This document shows positions 1-12,412 of a DNA stretch of 64,000 bases, one piece after another (the first letter of the stretch is position 1; every line of letters begins with the position of its first letter). The translations under genes were made by a program, and so were the position numbers. Origin of the DNA: Sphagnum compactum (Eukaryota; Bryophyta; Sphagnopsida; Sphagnales); the NCBI GenBank assembly GCA_965153455.1, contig OZ234494.1:8370001-8434000 (forward strand), read 5' to 3'. The notes beneath the pieces are model-generated. The model was not told the origin of the DNA and made no database searches. It saw nothing but the letters and a program-made list of their open reading frames with translations.

Positions 1-887
1 ATCTTTTTTAATTTTGGGCAGTTTGAAGAGCATTCAAACAATTCGCAAGATGAAATCAATTTAGTGACCTGGCAATGTCGCATTGCTGATGTGAAGTTGG
101 TGATTTGGCAATGTGAAGTTGATGATCCGGCAAAGTGGTAAAGTGGATTGATGACTTAGCATTTTGGCACAGTGGACTTGATAATATAGAAAACGTCAAC
201 TCTGCAAAATAGCCAAGCAAACAATATTCCATATATTACAGTCTTTTTGTTGCATTCTATCATATTTCACACAATCTACTAAGAAGAATTATGAGGTACA
301 ATAGGTTACCAAATAGCATGCATTCATGTCCATGCTGAGTAGAGAACTAATTGAGTGTACTCCATGAACAGTATTCAAGTCTACAACCTGGAACCTGAAC
401 CATCAAATCTGATTTTGCCAAGCTTTTTCCACACTTAGAACTGCTATATTTGTAATCTTGTGATGAAAGAAAAACCTTTGCAGGTTTCGCATTGTGCAGT
501 TTTAGCAATTCACAACTATACCAGAATTAATCAGTGACATGAAGGTAATAAGTTGGAGTGCATTCCAATCACTTTACAAGCTGTGACACATAACACTTGA
601 ACACGGCGGAGAATGTTCACCTTTCTACCTCATGATCTAAGCAAACAACATAGCATTTGAGATTATTACACCTAGTTGTGGAGAACATAAACCCTATGTC
701 CCAAAAGGATTTCATGGAAGGACTCTCCATCAAGAAAGAAGTGAAAATCACATTCTATGATTATTATATGCATAGCTGTAAACAAATAGATAATTTTTTG
801 GAAAGATGGAGCCTCATGTGCAACTGAGTCTTAGCATTAGTGCACTCTAACCTATGCAGAGTCGTTCTAGAGAATTACTTTTTTTCT
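1..887. other. AT-rich intergenic stretch
   Basis: I see no gene, RNA gene or strong repeat here. The first 180 bases hold a short run of similar phrases built on TTGGCAATGTGAAGTTG and GATGATCCGGCAAAGTGG, which may be a small degenerate tandem repeat. The remainder is unremarkable AT-rich DNA with stops in all frames. Confidence 0.6.
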
Positions 888-1366
888 TTTATTGATGACT
901 AGTGTAGCTTGTGTCATTGGCCCAAATGTGAACATATTCCTTAGTTTTCAGAATTGAAAATTTCTAAATTTGGCAATGTAAACACATTGAGGGCTCAACT
1001 GATTTTTCTTTCTGAACCCAATTTTTGCAATTTGTTTGAATTTGCAGAACAAAATTCACCCAAAAATCAATATCTTTCACGCCTTAGCTCTGAAATTTGT
1101 GAAATAAACTCTATGAAATTTAACTTGTCAAGGGCTTTCCAATAACACCAAGAATGCCCCCAAATTCCAACACAATTTTCAGTTTCGATTTTATTTAAAT
1201 TTTATTGAGCAAATTATTCAATAATCAATAGCTTCCACACCGTAGCTCCAAACAATCTCAAACCAAGTTGATGCACCCCTACTCATCAAGAGCTTTTTGA
1301 AGATACCAAGAACACAACATAAAGCACCATGGTTTGGGAGATCTCAACGTGACAAACAAAACAAAC
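888..1366 (+). repeat. Dispersed repeat family R1, copy a
   Basis: This block of about 480 bp recurs three more times in the window: in inverse orientation near 22405-22870 and 25055-25460, and in the same orientation near 26770-27170. Shared landmarks in order are TTGGCCCAAATGTG, TTTGCAATTTGTTTGAATTT, an AAATCAATAT-type phrase, GGGCTTTCCAATAACACC, TTTTCAGTTTCGATTTTATT, CAATAATCAATAGCTTCCACACC and GAGATCTCAACGTGACAAAC. Three of the copies keep a short peptide-like stretch resembling PNFCNLFEF, seen here in the + frame opening at 954. The family may be part of a retroelement LTR or untranslated region. No terminal repeats or target duplications were recognised, so its class is open. Confidence 0.75.
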
Positions 1367-2847
1367 AAAACAAAACAAACTATTTTGTTTCATAAATAAA
1401 ATTTTCATGAAAGTCATCTTATTGTTTGTTGTGCAATAGAGGAGAAATGAAGCACCTTAAGTTTTCCCATGTGAAATCAATAGTAAATTCTCAACTTGGC
1501 AATAGCAAAATTATGCAAACCTTAAGCATGCAACTAAAACAATAAGCAAAACAATAAACTTCATAGCATGTAATCACAATAACACATGTTGCAACAAGTG
1601 TAACAATGCTTTCATTATTAATAATATTTTAAGTGACCTCAAATGTTGTGAAAATGACATAATCAACAATAATTTTGTATGCATTCACATGTTAATACAA
1701 TGTGACAATTTTTTGTTAGGGTATTTTTTGTCATGAAAAAATCAAAGATAAAAAACCCATCACCTTTTGTAATTAATGTCAATTTGTCATAGCATCTAAA
1801 ATAAACAACCCATTGCTTTCTAAGCATCACCTAAATGGGAAGGTATCTTTCCTTTATTGTGGTTGCACTCCATCTACAGTTCATGTGAAGTCAATTGCAC
1901 AAACAATTTTAAATGGTTATTAGGGTAATTAAATTTGGGTCACAAACTTATCACAAATTCACATTGGACTTGCCATCACCCAAACTTTAATAAGAGTCAC
2001 TACACAAGCCTTATTTATATTGCATGTTTCCATGGGGAGTATATCCCTTGACTTCATTTTCTTGAAATTCTTAAATTCACCTCAAATTTGGGACATTTTC
2101 GTGTCCTATAATTTTAGGGGCTCATAATGCCCGGAAAAGTTAATCAAATTGAACATTTGAGTGAATTGTCTTATAGTTCTTGCCAAGAGCTTTTTAGTTA
2201 TGTGCCAAGGATTTTAATTAAATGTGATTTGTGTAGGTTTTAGAAATCGACCTATGAGTAGTTAGGATTTTTTTTGGTAATGTGTGTTACTTTATTCATG
2301 ATTAAATGGATGTATTCTTAGTTTTCGAAATGCATGCTCACTTTTTGTTGTTTTCCCTTGAATCCTTTTCAATGAGGCAATAACAACTTGATTTGGATAA
2401 ACTTTGTCTCCTTAAACTTTGCCCCCAAATATTCAGGATTCCTTAAAAGTCCAACTCCCAATGTGGGATGCAAAAGCACTTTCATTTGGATGAGTGCTTC
2501 ACCTATCTAATGACCATATTAGTGTATGTTTAATGTATTATTAATATTTCAAACTATCAATATTGCAAAAAATTTAATACAAAATGTGTTACATATATAA
2601 ACAAATTCCAAACATTTCTATGGGCTAGATTGTTTTTGACACCATGGATGGGCAAAGGATACTCACAATTACTTGAAAACGATAATGCTTGGAAAGGTAT
2701 GATTATTATTTTTTCAATTTTGTGATGTAGCCAAAGTGACCATCAGAAATAAGAAGATTGAGGCAAGTGAGCATTGTCATTAATCACCTAATTCCAATCC
2801 CTCATGTTTAGCTAAATTCCAACCTTCCTTGAATTGCATCACAAACT
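1367..2847. other. AT-rich intergenic stretch
   Basis: Roughly 70% AT with no open reading frame of note. It begins with a short AAACAAAC-type purine run (about 1358-1382). No gene or RNA signature was recognised. Confidence 0.6.
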
Positions 2848-3120
2848 TAACAACTCATGACTTAATAATGAAAATTATGCAAAATTCATTCATTCATAAT
2901 TTATATGTTTCATGCACTGATATCATGCATTGAAAACACATTTGACACACAAATTTATAAGAAGATGCAAATTTGTGTGACATTCATTCATTCATATGTT
3001 CGTATTTCATCCATCAACACATGATATTTGTGTGTTAAATGTATGAACCTATGAATGAACGAACTCTGTATGATTTTCATCATTAATTTGTCGCATACTA
3101 TATTTGTAATGCACCCACTA
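2848..3120. repeat. Dispersed repeat family R2, first copy
   Basis: This segment is repeated in diverged form at about 3680-3890 and, for its right-hand part only, at about 4536-4640. Shared phrases include AACTCATGACTTA, GCATTGAAAACACATTTGAC, TTTATAAGAAGATGC, CATCAACACAT and TGATTTTCATCATTAATTTG. The copies differ by many substitutions and small indels, so this is an old local duplication or three insertions of one element. No coding potential is visible. Confidence 0.65.
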
Positions 3121-3679
3121 TCCTAATCAAGAACATGTCTATGTCTTAGTACAAAGGCCTAACATGAAACAACAAAACATGTTTATTTGCTACCATCACA
3201 AACTTACCATGTTTCATATGTTTGTACAAATTTTGTGCGAAATTTGATTTGCATAGATTCGTACAAAAATCACATGAATTCTATGCTATGGTTAATATGA
3301 ATGATATTTGTAAATATTCAATATTTTAAATATTCAAACCTATCCTTTTAAACCTTAATGACTATGTTTTGGCAAATTAAAAATCAAGTGGGACCTACAA
3401 AATGGTCAAAATTGGTGTGTAGCTTTGTCCCATGTTCAACCATTAACCACATTAATTACAACCCCAAAACTCCCTATGGTAGTTAACACACATGGGAAGG
3501 TTCATAGTTTTTCACCTTAGGTTTTTCACTAAGTAGTATGCACAAGTTTCTAAGATATCAATTCATAAGTGTATGTTTGTTTAAGGGTGTTAATCCATGG
3601 CACACAATTCAATAAGCCCCCTTACTTCTTAAAAATAAATGACAACCAACCAACATAATCACAAAAAACATAATCACAA

Positions 3680-3890
3680 ATTTAACATCTCATGATTTAG
3701 TTATGGAAATTGTGCAAAATTTGTTCATTCATAATTTGTATGTTTCACACATTGATATTATGCATTGAAAACACATTTGACACAAAATTTATAAGAAGAT
3801 GCGAAAGTCATGTGACATTAATCCATTTAAGGGTTTGTGTTTTATTCATCAACACATTTATATGCGTTAAATGTGTTTTTAATACATTAT
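3680..3890. repeat. Dispersed repeat family R2, second copy
   Basis: Direct-orientation copy of the 2848-3120 repeat. It shares GCATTGAAAACACATTTGAC, TTTATAAGAAGATGCG and CATCAACACATTTATATG. The short open frame over this interval (3710-3895) reads as repeat DNA, not a gene. Confidence 0.6.
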
Positions 3891-3954
3891 CATGAATGCC
3901 AACAATATGGAATTCATTCATATGAATGTTCATCTATGACTTGTAATTAACTTA

Positions 3955-4160
3955 TACTTACCTTCTAATTTAATTTAAACTCATTTTAATTTTTAGTTAA
4001 TTTTTAGTTCACTTCTAACTATCCATTAATTCATTTCTAGTTCGTTTCTAATTAAGTCTCAATTAAATTTTAATTAAGTTTTAATTCACTTTCAATTAGT
4101 TTTTAGTTAATTCAAGTTAAATTTTAATTCACTTTTAATTGACTCTTAATTAACTCATCT
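3955..4160. repeat. Degenerate short-unit tandem repeat (TTTTAATTCACT type)
   Basis: About 200 bp made almost wholly of variants of an 11-12 base phrase (TTTTAATTCACT, TTTCTAATTAAG, TTTTAGTTAATT). A block rich in CACATGGATG/CACATGAATC phrases follows to about 4240. This looks like a decayed simple-sequence array with no coding content. Confidence 0.6.
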
Positions 4161-4535
4161 TTCACAGTTAGTTCCCACATGGATGGGCATGGGCCACATA
4201 TGGGTGCACATGAATCACACATAGGTGAACATGGATCACATGTAAATTGGAGGTTTTTAAGAAGTTTCCTTGAACTAGGTGCCCAATGGGTATAAATAAA
4301 GGTAAAATTTCACATTACCTTTAACATATTCAACACTAATTTTGGGTATGTATTGTTGTCATGGCCTTGTTTTGTTCTTGCCATGTTTTTGGAATAAATT
4401 CCTTTTGCATTCACATCATGACCATGTCGTGTTTTTGTTTTTGATTTTCTTATTCCATGACCTAAATGTAGAATTAGGCCTCCTTTTGTTCATGTGGTTT
4501 GAAAATCTTGTTGTTTAGTTCTTTTCGTGCCTGTG

Positions 4536-4640
4536 ACACACATGATATTTGATGTAAAATGTATAAACCGATGAATAAACTTTGCATGATTTTCATTATT
4601 AATTTGTCACATGTTAAATTTGTGATGATGCACATAACCC
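4536..4640. repeat. Dispersed repeat family R2, partial third copy
   Basis: Matches only the right part of the R2 repeat, from the ACACATGATATTTG phrase through TGATTTTCATTATTAATTTGTCAC. Truncation of the left part suggests separate decay or partial duplication. Confidence 0.5.
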
Positions 4641-7370
4641 AACAACACTAATGGGGGGATTTGCACCATAATAAAAAAAAATGACATGCATTACTACCCC
4701 CCATTCCATAGACCAAAATTATTTGACCTATTATAACAAACCATTGCAAAAAATCAAAAATTGATGGAATAGCACTCCACCACGTGTGAATGTAATAAAT
4801 AATGTTTACCCATTGGAACTTGGTTGTCGACAACCTATTGTGCACCCGCCAACTCCCACATAGATGGTGTTCATTTGTGGGAACTCATTGGTTTAAACTT
4901 GTGATTCAACCTCCATATGTGCAAGATATAAATTTCCAAAATTAAAGGTCAATTACTTCCCAAAATTAGGAAATTGGTTTATGAATTTCTTCAATGTTGA
5001 TTCCAAAAAAAAATTTGCATTTACATGTATGTAGTCTTCATCAAAACAAATCCATTGATGCAAAAATTCCTTAATCCGCCAAATTATATAGAAGATGTAG
5101 CCCTTTAAATTTTTGGATGGATGAACTTTCCCACATCCAAATAATGGATGAAAAAATACCCACGTGGATGAAAATTTAGAATTACATTTGTTGTTTGGTT
5201 ACAAGGTCAACAATGTGTAAAAAATGTTTGATGATAAGGGTGTTCATTTACTACCCTACCCAAACACTCACTAATTGAATGTTCATTAATACGTTAGATG
5301 AAAAAATATGGATGAAATAGAAAAAATCATTTAAATTATGGATGAAAAGACCCTTACATGGATGAAATTACAAAATTAAAATAAGAAAAAAACCCAAAAT
5401 ATTCCAAATAATAATAATGTGGTAAATTCAGATAAATGTTAAACATGTCCATTAAATTCAAGAAGTTTTATTTTATTTTAAAGGAGGCCCAAATTGGAGC
5501 CCCCAAGTCCTTTATTTCAAATCTTCATTCAAGTGTGTGAGCCTTCAAGGGAACCTAAACCTCAAAAGTTTGGGGAAAAGCTTCAAGCCCTTAATGATGG
5601 TCAAAAAGTTCATTAATCTCCACCCTTACTTGCCTTATTTTCCTTATTTTCCCTTTCTTCTTCTCCTTTTTTTTCTTTTACTTCTTGTTGTTATTATAGC
5701 TATGCATGTCTATTGTTGATGATGACATCCACTTGCTTGTCAAGATGCCCCACCTCACCTTATAGTTGATGAGGATCGACAATAAGTAGTGGTGACAATG
5801 ATTGATTGGTAATTGGATATTGTCGATGTTGGTGCCTACAAGTGTTGGTAATGTTGATTGGGAAGAATGTGAAAGTTGGAAGAAAACAAAATGCAAAGAA
5901 AAAGAAAAAGAAAAAAAAGGTGGCCTTGTGGGGGCATATTCACAATTAGGGTACCACTTTTTGACCACAGGATTTAAGGACTTTGTTTTTGCTATTTTCT
6001 AAATATAGAATCTAAATGGAATAAATTGAAGTGAGAGATAATGGATAATTCAAATTATGATCATTTTCATTTTGGTGGTGATTTTTCACATGCGTATGTA
6101 ATTATGCATAAATATTTTGGTAAAAAACCAAAAATGAAAAAAATAAGTACATAAGTTTTTATATACAACTTAACATGTTGTTTTGCATGAAAACTTCATG
6201 CACATTTTGTCAACACTTGGGGCCACAAATTCTAAGTCTAGTGAATACAAAAAATCAACCAAATGGAAAAAAAAAGGAATAATTTTCCTTGTTGCCCTTT
6301 CAAAATGGATTTTGTATCCTTCAAAATTCTTATATAGTATATTATTTAATCAAATGAATTATATGAACATTGCCAAACATAGATGTATGCATTACTTATC
6401 CATGGAAAAAATTGAAATCAATTGCATTGTTTAATACATTCTTGTTGATTCCTTTAATATGCAAATTGTAGTTAAAACAAGGACTCAATCTACTTAAAAG
6501 CACTCAAAAGAACATCTATATTATATCCAATTTATTCTTTATTTTTTAATAAATTAATTTGACATCATTTTAGTTATAGTCATATACCAATCCCCTATAA
6601 TCTTGAAATAGTAAATGTAATAAAAATCCAAAATAATCCTTCGTAGTCTTTTTCCATTAGACCGTCCTTTTGGTACCCCGATTGTGAATATGCCTTGTGA
6701 CAAAAATAAGGGCCTTCCTTTTCTTGTTTGCTTTTACAAAAATTTCACAAGTCCAAGGTACTAAACCATGTTTGAAATTCAACTCCTCATGGAGTTTTAA
6801 ACCAAAAACAAATACAAAATCACAAAAAAATTCAAGTGTCTTCTTTAGTTCAAGAAGTAGATCGAGAAATGCCCCCTAGTTGCGATTCCACAAACAAAAA
6901 CCCAACCAACACACCACACAACATCTTAAACCCCCAAACAAACTAATCCATATGCAAAGAAATCAACTAGCCTAGTTGTAGCCTAGTTCTTTTTTCAATG
7001 TTATTAATTTCAACTCAAGATTATTTACTCTTTTCATCTCTACTTTGACAATGGATCTAATTGTATCCACTTGACAAACCTGCATTTTCAACTCTTAAAT
7101 TTCTTTTGCTTTGATCTCCATAACTCATTTCTCAAGTTCTAACTCTATAACCTTCTTGTGTGGCTCTCCCTTCAAAGCTCCCTTTTTCAGCTATACCCAC
7201 ACTTCCTTCATGCAAGAGATGACATTTAGAATCCCAAACTCTAATCACTGCAAACAAAAAAAGACAGATAGAGAATTTGGGCACTACAGAAAACTGGCCC
7301 AGCTCTCAAATTTTTTGACATCAAGGGTACTAATCTCCTTAAATTTCGGCATTTCAAGCAGGTAATTTCT
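4641..7370. other. AT-rich intergenic stretch
   Basis: No supported gene. Between about 5100 and 5380 the word GGATGAA recurs many times at irregular spacing, a cryptic repeat. The open frames here (for example 5678-5968 on - and 5802-6002 on +) overlap low-complexity TTC/GAA-rich sequence and resemble no known protein. Confidence 0.55.
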
Positions 7371-7425
7371 AGAAAATTGTGGTCCAATTTCTCATTAAAA
7401 AATCCTTTGAAATCATATTTTTCAG

Positions 7426-7660
7426 GTCAACAAATTGCCAAGATTCGCCGGAATTCTGTTTATTAGAAATCACCGCTGGATGCCCTGCCACAAATATGAA
7501 AGCGAAGACTCTTGTCAGTGGTCAGGCTTCAGCTCATACACTGGGAAGCTTACTACAGGCAAATAGAATGGATTTGGGTACAAAATCCCAGACAGAAGGT
7601 GTTATGAGCAATACTCATGTAAGAACTGATGACTCATGTATGACATTGAGCAGCGTCTAG
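7426..7660 (+). other. Possible exon of an unrecognised gene or transcript
   Basis: A pyrimidine-rich tract ending TATTTTTCAG precedes 7426, a good plant 3' splice-site context. The sequence beyond it is less AT-rich than its surroundings. An open frame continues to a stop at 7658-7660, with residues such as TAGCPATNMKAKTLVSG. A candidate intron could start at the AGGTAATTT near 7360. I do not recognise the peptide and found no partner exons, so it may be a fragment of a decayed gene or a non-coding RNA exon. About 600 bp of mixed-composition sequence without a clear gene follows. Confidence 0.2.
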
Positions 7661-8323
7661 GCTCCACACCAGCTTCACTCTAAACTTTGTGCAGGTAAAA
7701 ACTAAAAATATTTGGACAGACCAACAAACTCGGTTTATGCTAGAATGTCTGCTGAAAGATCAGTAGTATATAGATGAACAACAGGTAGGTACATACATAC
7801 TCTTTTGATCATACCCAGAACTCATAAATACTGAACCTGATCCCCAAGCTCCCAATCCCAAGCTGCAGAGACAAGCACATCTTATAATTGCACGTCTTCC
7901 AAAATGGCAGCATCCCCTCCTACCCACACACAGAAGTAAAACCGGTGATCAGTCTCTCTTTACACTGTATTTTGGATGAAGTATAGCGGTCAAGGAGTCT
8001 GAAGCTCGGCTTGGGCCTGTAAATGTCGACAACTTGCAGTGCCCCTCAACAGGGCTAGTACAAGGGAGTGTACAAGGTCCAGTTTTATGTGTATGGGAGA
8101 AGGGTTTCCATTTAGACCCTTCTGAGAGTTAAGGCTCATGTCTCCAAGCTGGTAGACCGAGGGGAAGCACCAAAATGCTTAAAAGAGTCTAAAATGCAGG
8201 CCCCCTTTCACCTATGTAAAGAAACGCTGGGGCATTTCTTCCAATTTCTTTCCTTTCTTTTTTTTCTTTTTCGTGAAAACAAGACACTCACAAAATGTTA
8301 CGTTCACGTTGACTGGTTGGTGG
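7661..8323. other. Intergenic, mixed composition
   Basis: No gene recognised. A small inverted repeat, AGAAGGGT...ACCCTTCT, lies near 8098-8126 (8-bp arms, short loop). A pyrimidine-rich tract covers about 8240-8275. Confidence 0.45.
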
Positions 8324-8331
8324 GATCTTAC

Positions 8332-8958
8332 CAGTGTTGGGCGGTTCTCAAATGCTGACTCGGTTCGTTGCCCGGTTCTCACAATGAGAATTGATTGACG
8401 CTTTTAAATGTGAGAACGGGAATGAAAACCAACCTCCGGTTCTCACATGACCGAGAACCGGTTCAAATGTGTGTGTGTGTGTATATTGGAGAACTGGACA
8501 GGTTCTCTCATAGAACTCAGATCCGGTTCTCAGAGTTCTCTGTATCATTTTATTGGTTTCCTCTTGTTCTTCTTCTCACTTGGGACTGCTATTCTTCTCC
8601 TGTTGCTATTACCTTTTTTTCCTCATACTGCTATTACTTTTCTCACATGGTGTTGCTCTTTTCGTGTGATGAAGTCATTTAATTATTAATTATTTAATCA
8701 TTAAAACCGATTCTAATTAATGAAAATTTTAATAATCAGGATGTTGTTGTATATATGAGAACCGACTTATTTGAGAATTGGTTGTTGTTCTATATATGGG
8801 AACTGACTTATCTGAGAAGCGGGTGAGTTTGATAACCTGACCATTTCTCACCAGCCCCAAAAAATTTATATATTAGAGAACCGATCAGGTTCTCATAACA
8901 TCATGAGAGAATCAGAATCGGTGGGTTCTCACAAAAAAGTGAGAACCACCCAACACTG
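8332..8958. mobile_element. Non-autonomous hAT-type DNA transposon (MITE), complete
   Basis: A 627-bp element with terminal inverted repeats. The left end is CAGTGTTGGGCGGTTCTCA (8332-8350), and the right end (8940-8958) is its reverse complement with one mismatch. It is flanked by an exact 8-bp direct repeat, GATCTTAC, at 8324-8331 and 8959-8966. An 8-bp target duplication together with CAGTG-type ends is the hallmark of the hAT superfamily. The interior carries roughly eleven copies of CGGTTCTC or its complement in both orientations, including a perfect 9-bp inverted pair (8436-8444 and 8453-8461). These resemble the subterminal transposase-binding repeats of hAT elements. No transposase is encoded; open frames inside it are fortuitous. 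The exact target duplication suggests a fairly recent insertion. Confidence 0.92.
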
Positions 8959-8966
8959 GATCTTAC

Positions 8967-9338
8967 ATGGGTTATAAGATCCCACATGAGGTCATGCCTG
9001 AGAAGCAATGGAAAAACACAAAGGGAAAATGACGACAGTTATTTACATTTATGCATTGGAATGGGGAAAATAAGGATAGGTGGATAGTATGTTGGATGTG
9101 ATAAACACTGATTAGGGGGGTGGGGGTCAAGATGCGAATGCATATTGCACTTCAGCCTCCCCTAGATACACCCAATTGGTCACAGAGGTTATTGTGGTGG
9201 AGAGTGTAAATGGGGAGAACGGCATGTAGATATGATTGTAACTACACCAATTGGGCACTGAGGTTAATGTTTCCATAGGGAGAAGCTGGTTCAACATATA
9301 TGACCAACATTGAAGAGTCTGATGGGTAGTAGTACTTA
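8967..9338. other. Intergenic between two MITEs
   Basis: No gene recognised. The composition is less AT-rich than the first 7 kb. Confidence 0.4.
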
Positions 9339-9712
9339 GAGCATCTCCAGCAGCGCTCAGTATGTGACCCAGCGAAAATATTTTTCACATCTAAGTTTAG
9401 TTATGTACTCTTCTGCAACCCCACCCATAAAACCGAAACTGGGATTGCAAATAGGTGGGTGACTACTAAAACCAAACCACCTGGATGAATCATTATGATG
9501 AGCCAATCGAAACACTGAGCAGCAGTTAGATCATAATTTATTACACTCTTTTCTGCAGGTGCACAGCGTTGCTGGACCTTTTATCAGCCATGGCAACGCA
9601 CACAATTATGTGGAGCCAAAACCATTTTCCTGAGCCAAACTGGCATACTTTGGATTTTCTTCAACCAATTTTGCTGTGCAGGATCACATACAGAGCACCG
9701 CTGGAGATGCTC
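9339..9712. mobile_element. Tourist-like (PIF/Harbinger) MITE
   Basis: The left end GAGCATCTCCAGCAGCGCT (9339-9357) and the right end AGCACCGCTGGAGATGCTC (9694-9712) are inverted copies with two mismatches, giving a 374-bp element. GAGCATCTCCA-type ends next to TTA are typical of Tourist/PIF-Harbinger MITEs in plants. The left flank is TTA; the right flank is GTA, so the 3-bp target duplication would be mutated. No transposase is present. The + strand open frame from 9569 overlaps the right end and is not taken as a gene. Confidence 0.7.
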
Positions 9713-10040
9713 GTACCTGTAGTGAAAATGCTTGTAGTTGTTGGGTTCAATCTTGGGAGCTACATGGTGTGCCCATTTTATGTACTAGAGCTTCTCAGGT
9801 TCTTTAATGTGAGAGGGTTGAACTGTAGCCATGGCATATAGAGTTGAGTGGGTAGCCATGGCATCAGTCTTATGATGATGGTACAACCATTTTGTCTAAA
9901 GGAAAATTGCTCTCAGGGTCCAGGGACTGATACTGCTTGTGAATTATGACAAGAAGGTTAGGCAGTCTTCGATTATGGGCAATGTAAAGTAGTACATTTG
10001 GCTGTAAGGACAGACGGCAGTTTTCAGATATGAACATTCA

Positions 10041-10827
10041 GAGCGCCTCCACTACAAAGCACACTATTTGGGCCTCTCTTTGGGTGTTTACCATGTATTT
10101 ATTTATTCATCATGGAGTGCTAATTATTTCCTCATTCCCACAGTGCCTTTTTTACCATGTATTTCTTTATTCATCATGGAGTGCTGATTATTTCCTCAAT
10201 CCCACAGTGCTTTTTTTCTTTTTTTCAAATTTGTAATGTTGCTCAAGTGACAATCACCTGTAAGAATGTTTAGCCAAAATTTGGTGATAGTCAAAATAAG
10301 AAAATAGAAAAATCTTAATCCCCCTTAATTTCATGTTCTATGTAATAGACGGTTGTGATGATTTTCGGCGATTTTTTTTAAAATTTTCATTTTTGGTGAT
10401 TATTAAAGCAAGAGATTATGAAAATGCCACCGCTTGGGCCAATCAATTCATTATGGCTGGCTGAATAAAAAAGCAATTAATTTCTTTCCGAAGTGCCCTT
10501 TTGAAGAACAACAACACATGATGTAATTATTTACAGGTCCAAATGAAACTGAATTTCACATTAAAGTTATCCTTATACATAGTAATGAAAACACAGCACG
10601 AGAAACCCCTCTTTGGACATAAAGGGCATGAGATTTCTAAGAAATCAGTGCTGTTCTTGCAGCTACAAATATTTTTGAACCACATGCATTTTAATACTAA
10701 GTTTCAACATTGTATTGTATACCCATATTTAACAAAGTTTCATTATGTTACGGAGAACAGTACATAGAGAGGTTCATCCACAATCTATTGTCTATTAGTC
10801 ATTATGCTAATGCAGGTGGAGATGCTC
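10041..10827. mobile_element. Candidate second Tourist-like element
   Basis: GAGCGCCTCCACT (10041-10053) and AGTGGAGATGCTC-like sequence (AGGTGGAGATGCTC, 10814-10827) are inverted relatives of the ends of the 9339-9712 MITE. TTA follows the right end. If paired, they bound a 787-bp element containing a 64-bp tandem duplication. The left end is degraded, so the pairing is tentative. Confidence 0.4.
10090..10217. repeat. 64-bp direct tandem duplication
   Basis: Two adjacent copies (10090-10153 and 10154-10217), each beginning ACCATGTATTT and carrying CATCATGGAGTGCT and CCCACAGTGC. Only a few differences separate them, so the duplication is recent. It is not a coding repeat, because 64 is not a multiple of 3 and stops interrupt. 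Confidence 0.85.
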
Positions 10828-12398
10828 TTAAACAGGACATGCAGTGTCCTGTTGGTCTTCCACTGATGTATTTCAATTGCCAGGCACAGGACATCATCTT
10901 AAAACCCACCTAGGTTTCTGGTCAAATGGTGGCATCTAACTTTAATATCCTTACACAAACTCTTCACTTATTTCCATACACTGGGGGTATTTATTTACTC
11001 ATGCTTCTATTAATTAGTCAGGGGTCCACCCACAGTTATTATTATTTTTGTATTATTTTTCATTTTCATTTTCATTTTCAGAAGGAGCCATTTGATCACC
11101 CGTATGTATTTCTGGAACATGGTGCCCTCCTCAACATAGAAGCTTAAATATGCATCCCTTTGCCCTTCCCCTCCCACTCTCTCCTCTTTACAACTTATAT
11201 ACATGGAAGTTGAATGACAACCAAACAATATATAGGGTAAAAATGAGGTGATATTGGGAACCTCCTAGGAAACACATTGGGAACTTGAGGGGAACATTTT
11301 GAGAACCTGATGGGAACACCTTGGGAACACAAAATCTATTTTAAAGAAAATCCTTGCTTCTCCCCCCTCCCTCCCCACCAAAACTCAAAAGAAAGGAATA
11401 GAAAAAACTAAGCTCCCTCGAGCCTTCTCTAATTGGTTGCATGGAATTTCTATTTTGAAAACGGTTTGTCACCATTTGAACCTGGACTAATACCCCCATT
11501 ATATCACTTGGGGGTATTTATTTATTTATTTATTTATTGAGGCCCAATGTACCTAAAGTACTAGGAGCCCTTCCTTCCTACACCTGTTGCCTGGTCTATG
11601 TGCAAAAAGACTTTGTCCTCTCCTCGTCCTAGCATTTCAAAAGAAGGTGAAGAAGCACAGCCTCCTCACAATGGCTAAGTGCTTCTTCATAAGTGAAGCA
11701 TTGAGGGTGCAATGAAAGCCATCAGATTAGTTAATCACTGGACTGACATTTCATTTCGTCAAAAAGCACTAGGACACGGTGAATCATTGGTGTGAAATAG
11801 GTGGAATTAGGTGTAGCAAGCAGCAGATCATCAATATGTGCACTAGTTGCAGATCACCCACAGAAGCTGGAACTGTAAGAAGAAGAACCTTCAGCACTGC
11901 CCTCGCTTATCAGTTTTCATCGCATCCAAGAATCAGGCTTAATTGTTTACACCTCCTCACCTTCCAAGCTCTCGCCCCTTCTACTGAAAATCTAGACATT
12001 ATTACGTTAAACGGAGAGATTATTTAAGTCTCATCACTTGGCCCAGTCATTATCATTGATCAATCAAAAGCATGCATTTTCTTTGAGTGCAGCTCTTGCA
12101 AGTGTCCACTGCCTTTGAGCAGACTTTAGTGTCAAAGTTGCAAATTTCACACAATTTGATTACTATACTTCATCTGAAATTATTGGCACAGAAGTTCTTG
12201 CTCGTGTGTGGTGGAGACTGGACGTTATTTTATTTTTATTTTTCGAATTTCACACTGCAATGACAAAAAGTTTGGAAAATTAAGGAATTTCTTTTTGTCT
12301 TTAGTGTACATTCGGGAAAAAACGAAGAAGCTACAAAATGAATAAAAAAAACATTGCCAAACTTTCAAAACCACAAATTTTTAAAAATGAAACCCTAG
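10828..12398. other. Intergenic, with microsatellites and a small hairpin
   Basis: No gene recognised. Contents include a (TTTTCA)n run near 11055-11082 and several GGGAACxxx phrases at about 11255-11330. A 9-bp inverted repeat AATACCCCC/GGGGGTATT (11489-11497 and 11510-11518) runs straight into a (TTTA)n microsatellite ending near 11539. Confidence 0.5.
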
Positions 12399-12412
12399 TG
12401 GAGATGCTCTTA
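12399..12412. repeat. Solitary Tourist-like MITE end
   Basis: TGGAGATGCTC followed by TTA matches the right-hand ends at 9712 and 10827. No matching left end was found upstream, so the partner is lost or too diverged to see. Confidence 0.4.

Noticed and set aside
5678-5968. 96-codon - strand frame
   Set aside because: Produced by a GAAAAAGAAAAAG-type simple sequence; no domain.
8348-8689. Open frames of 66-95 codons on both strands
   Set aside because: They lie wholly inside the hAT-type MITE and derive from its repeated CGGTTCTC words.
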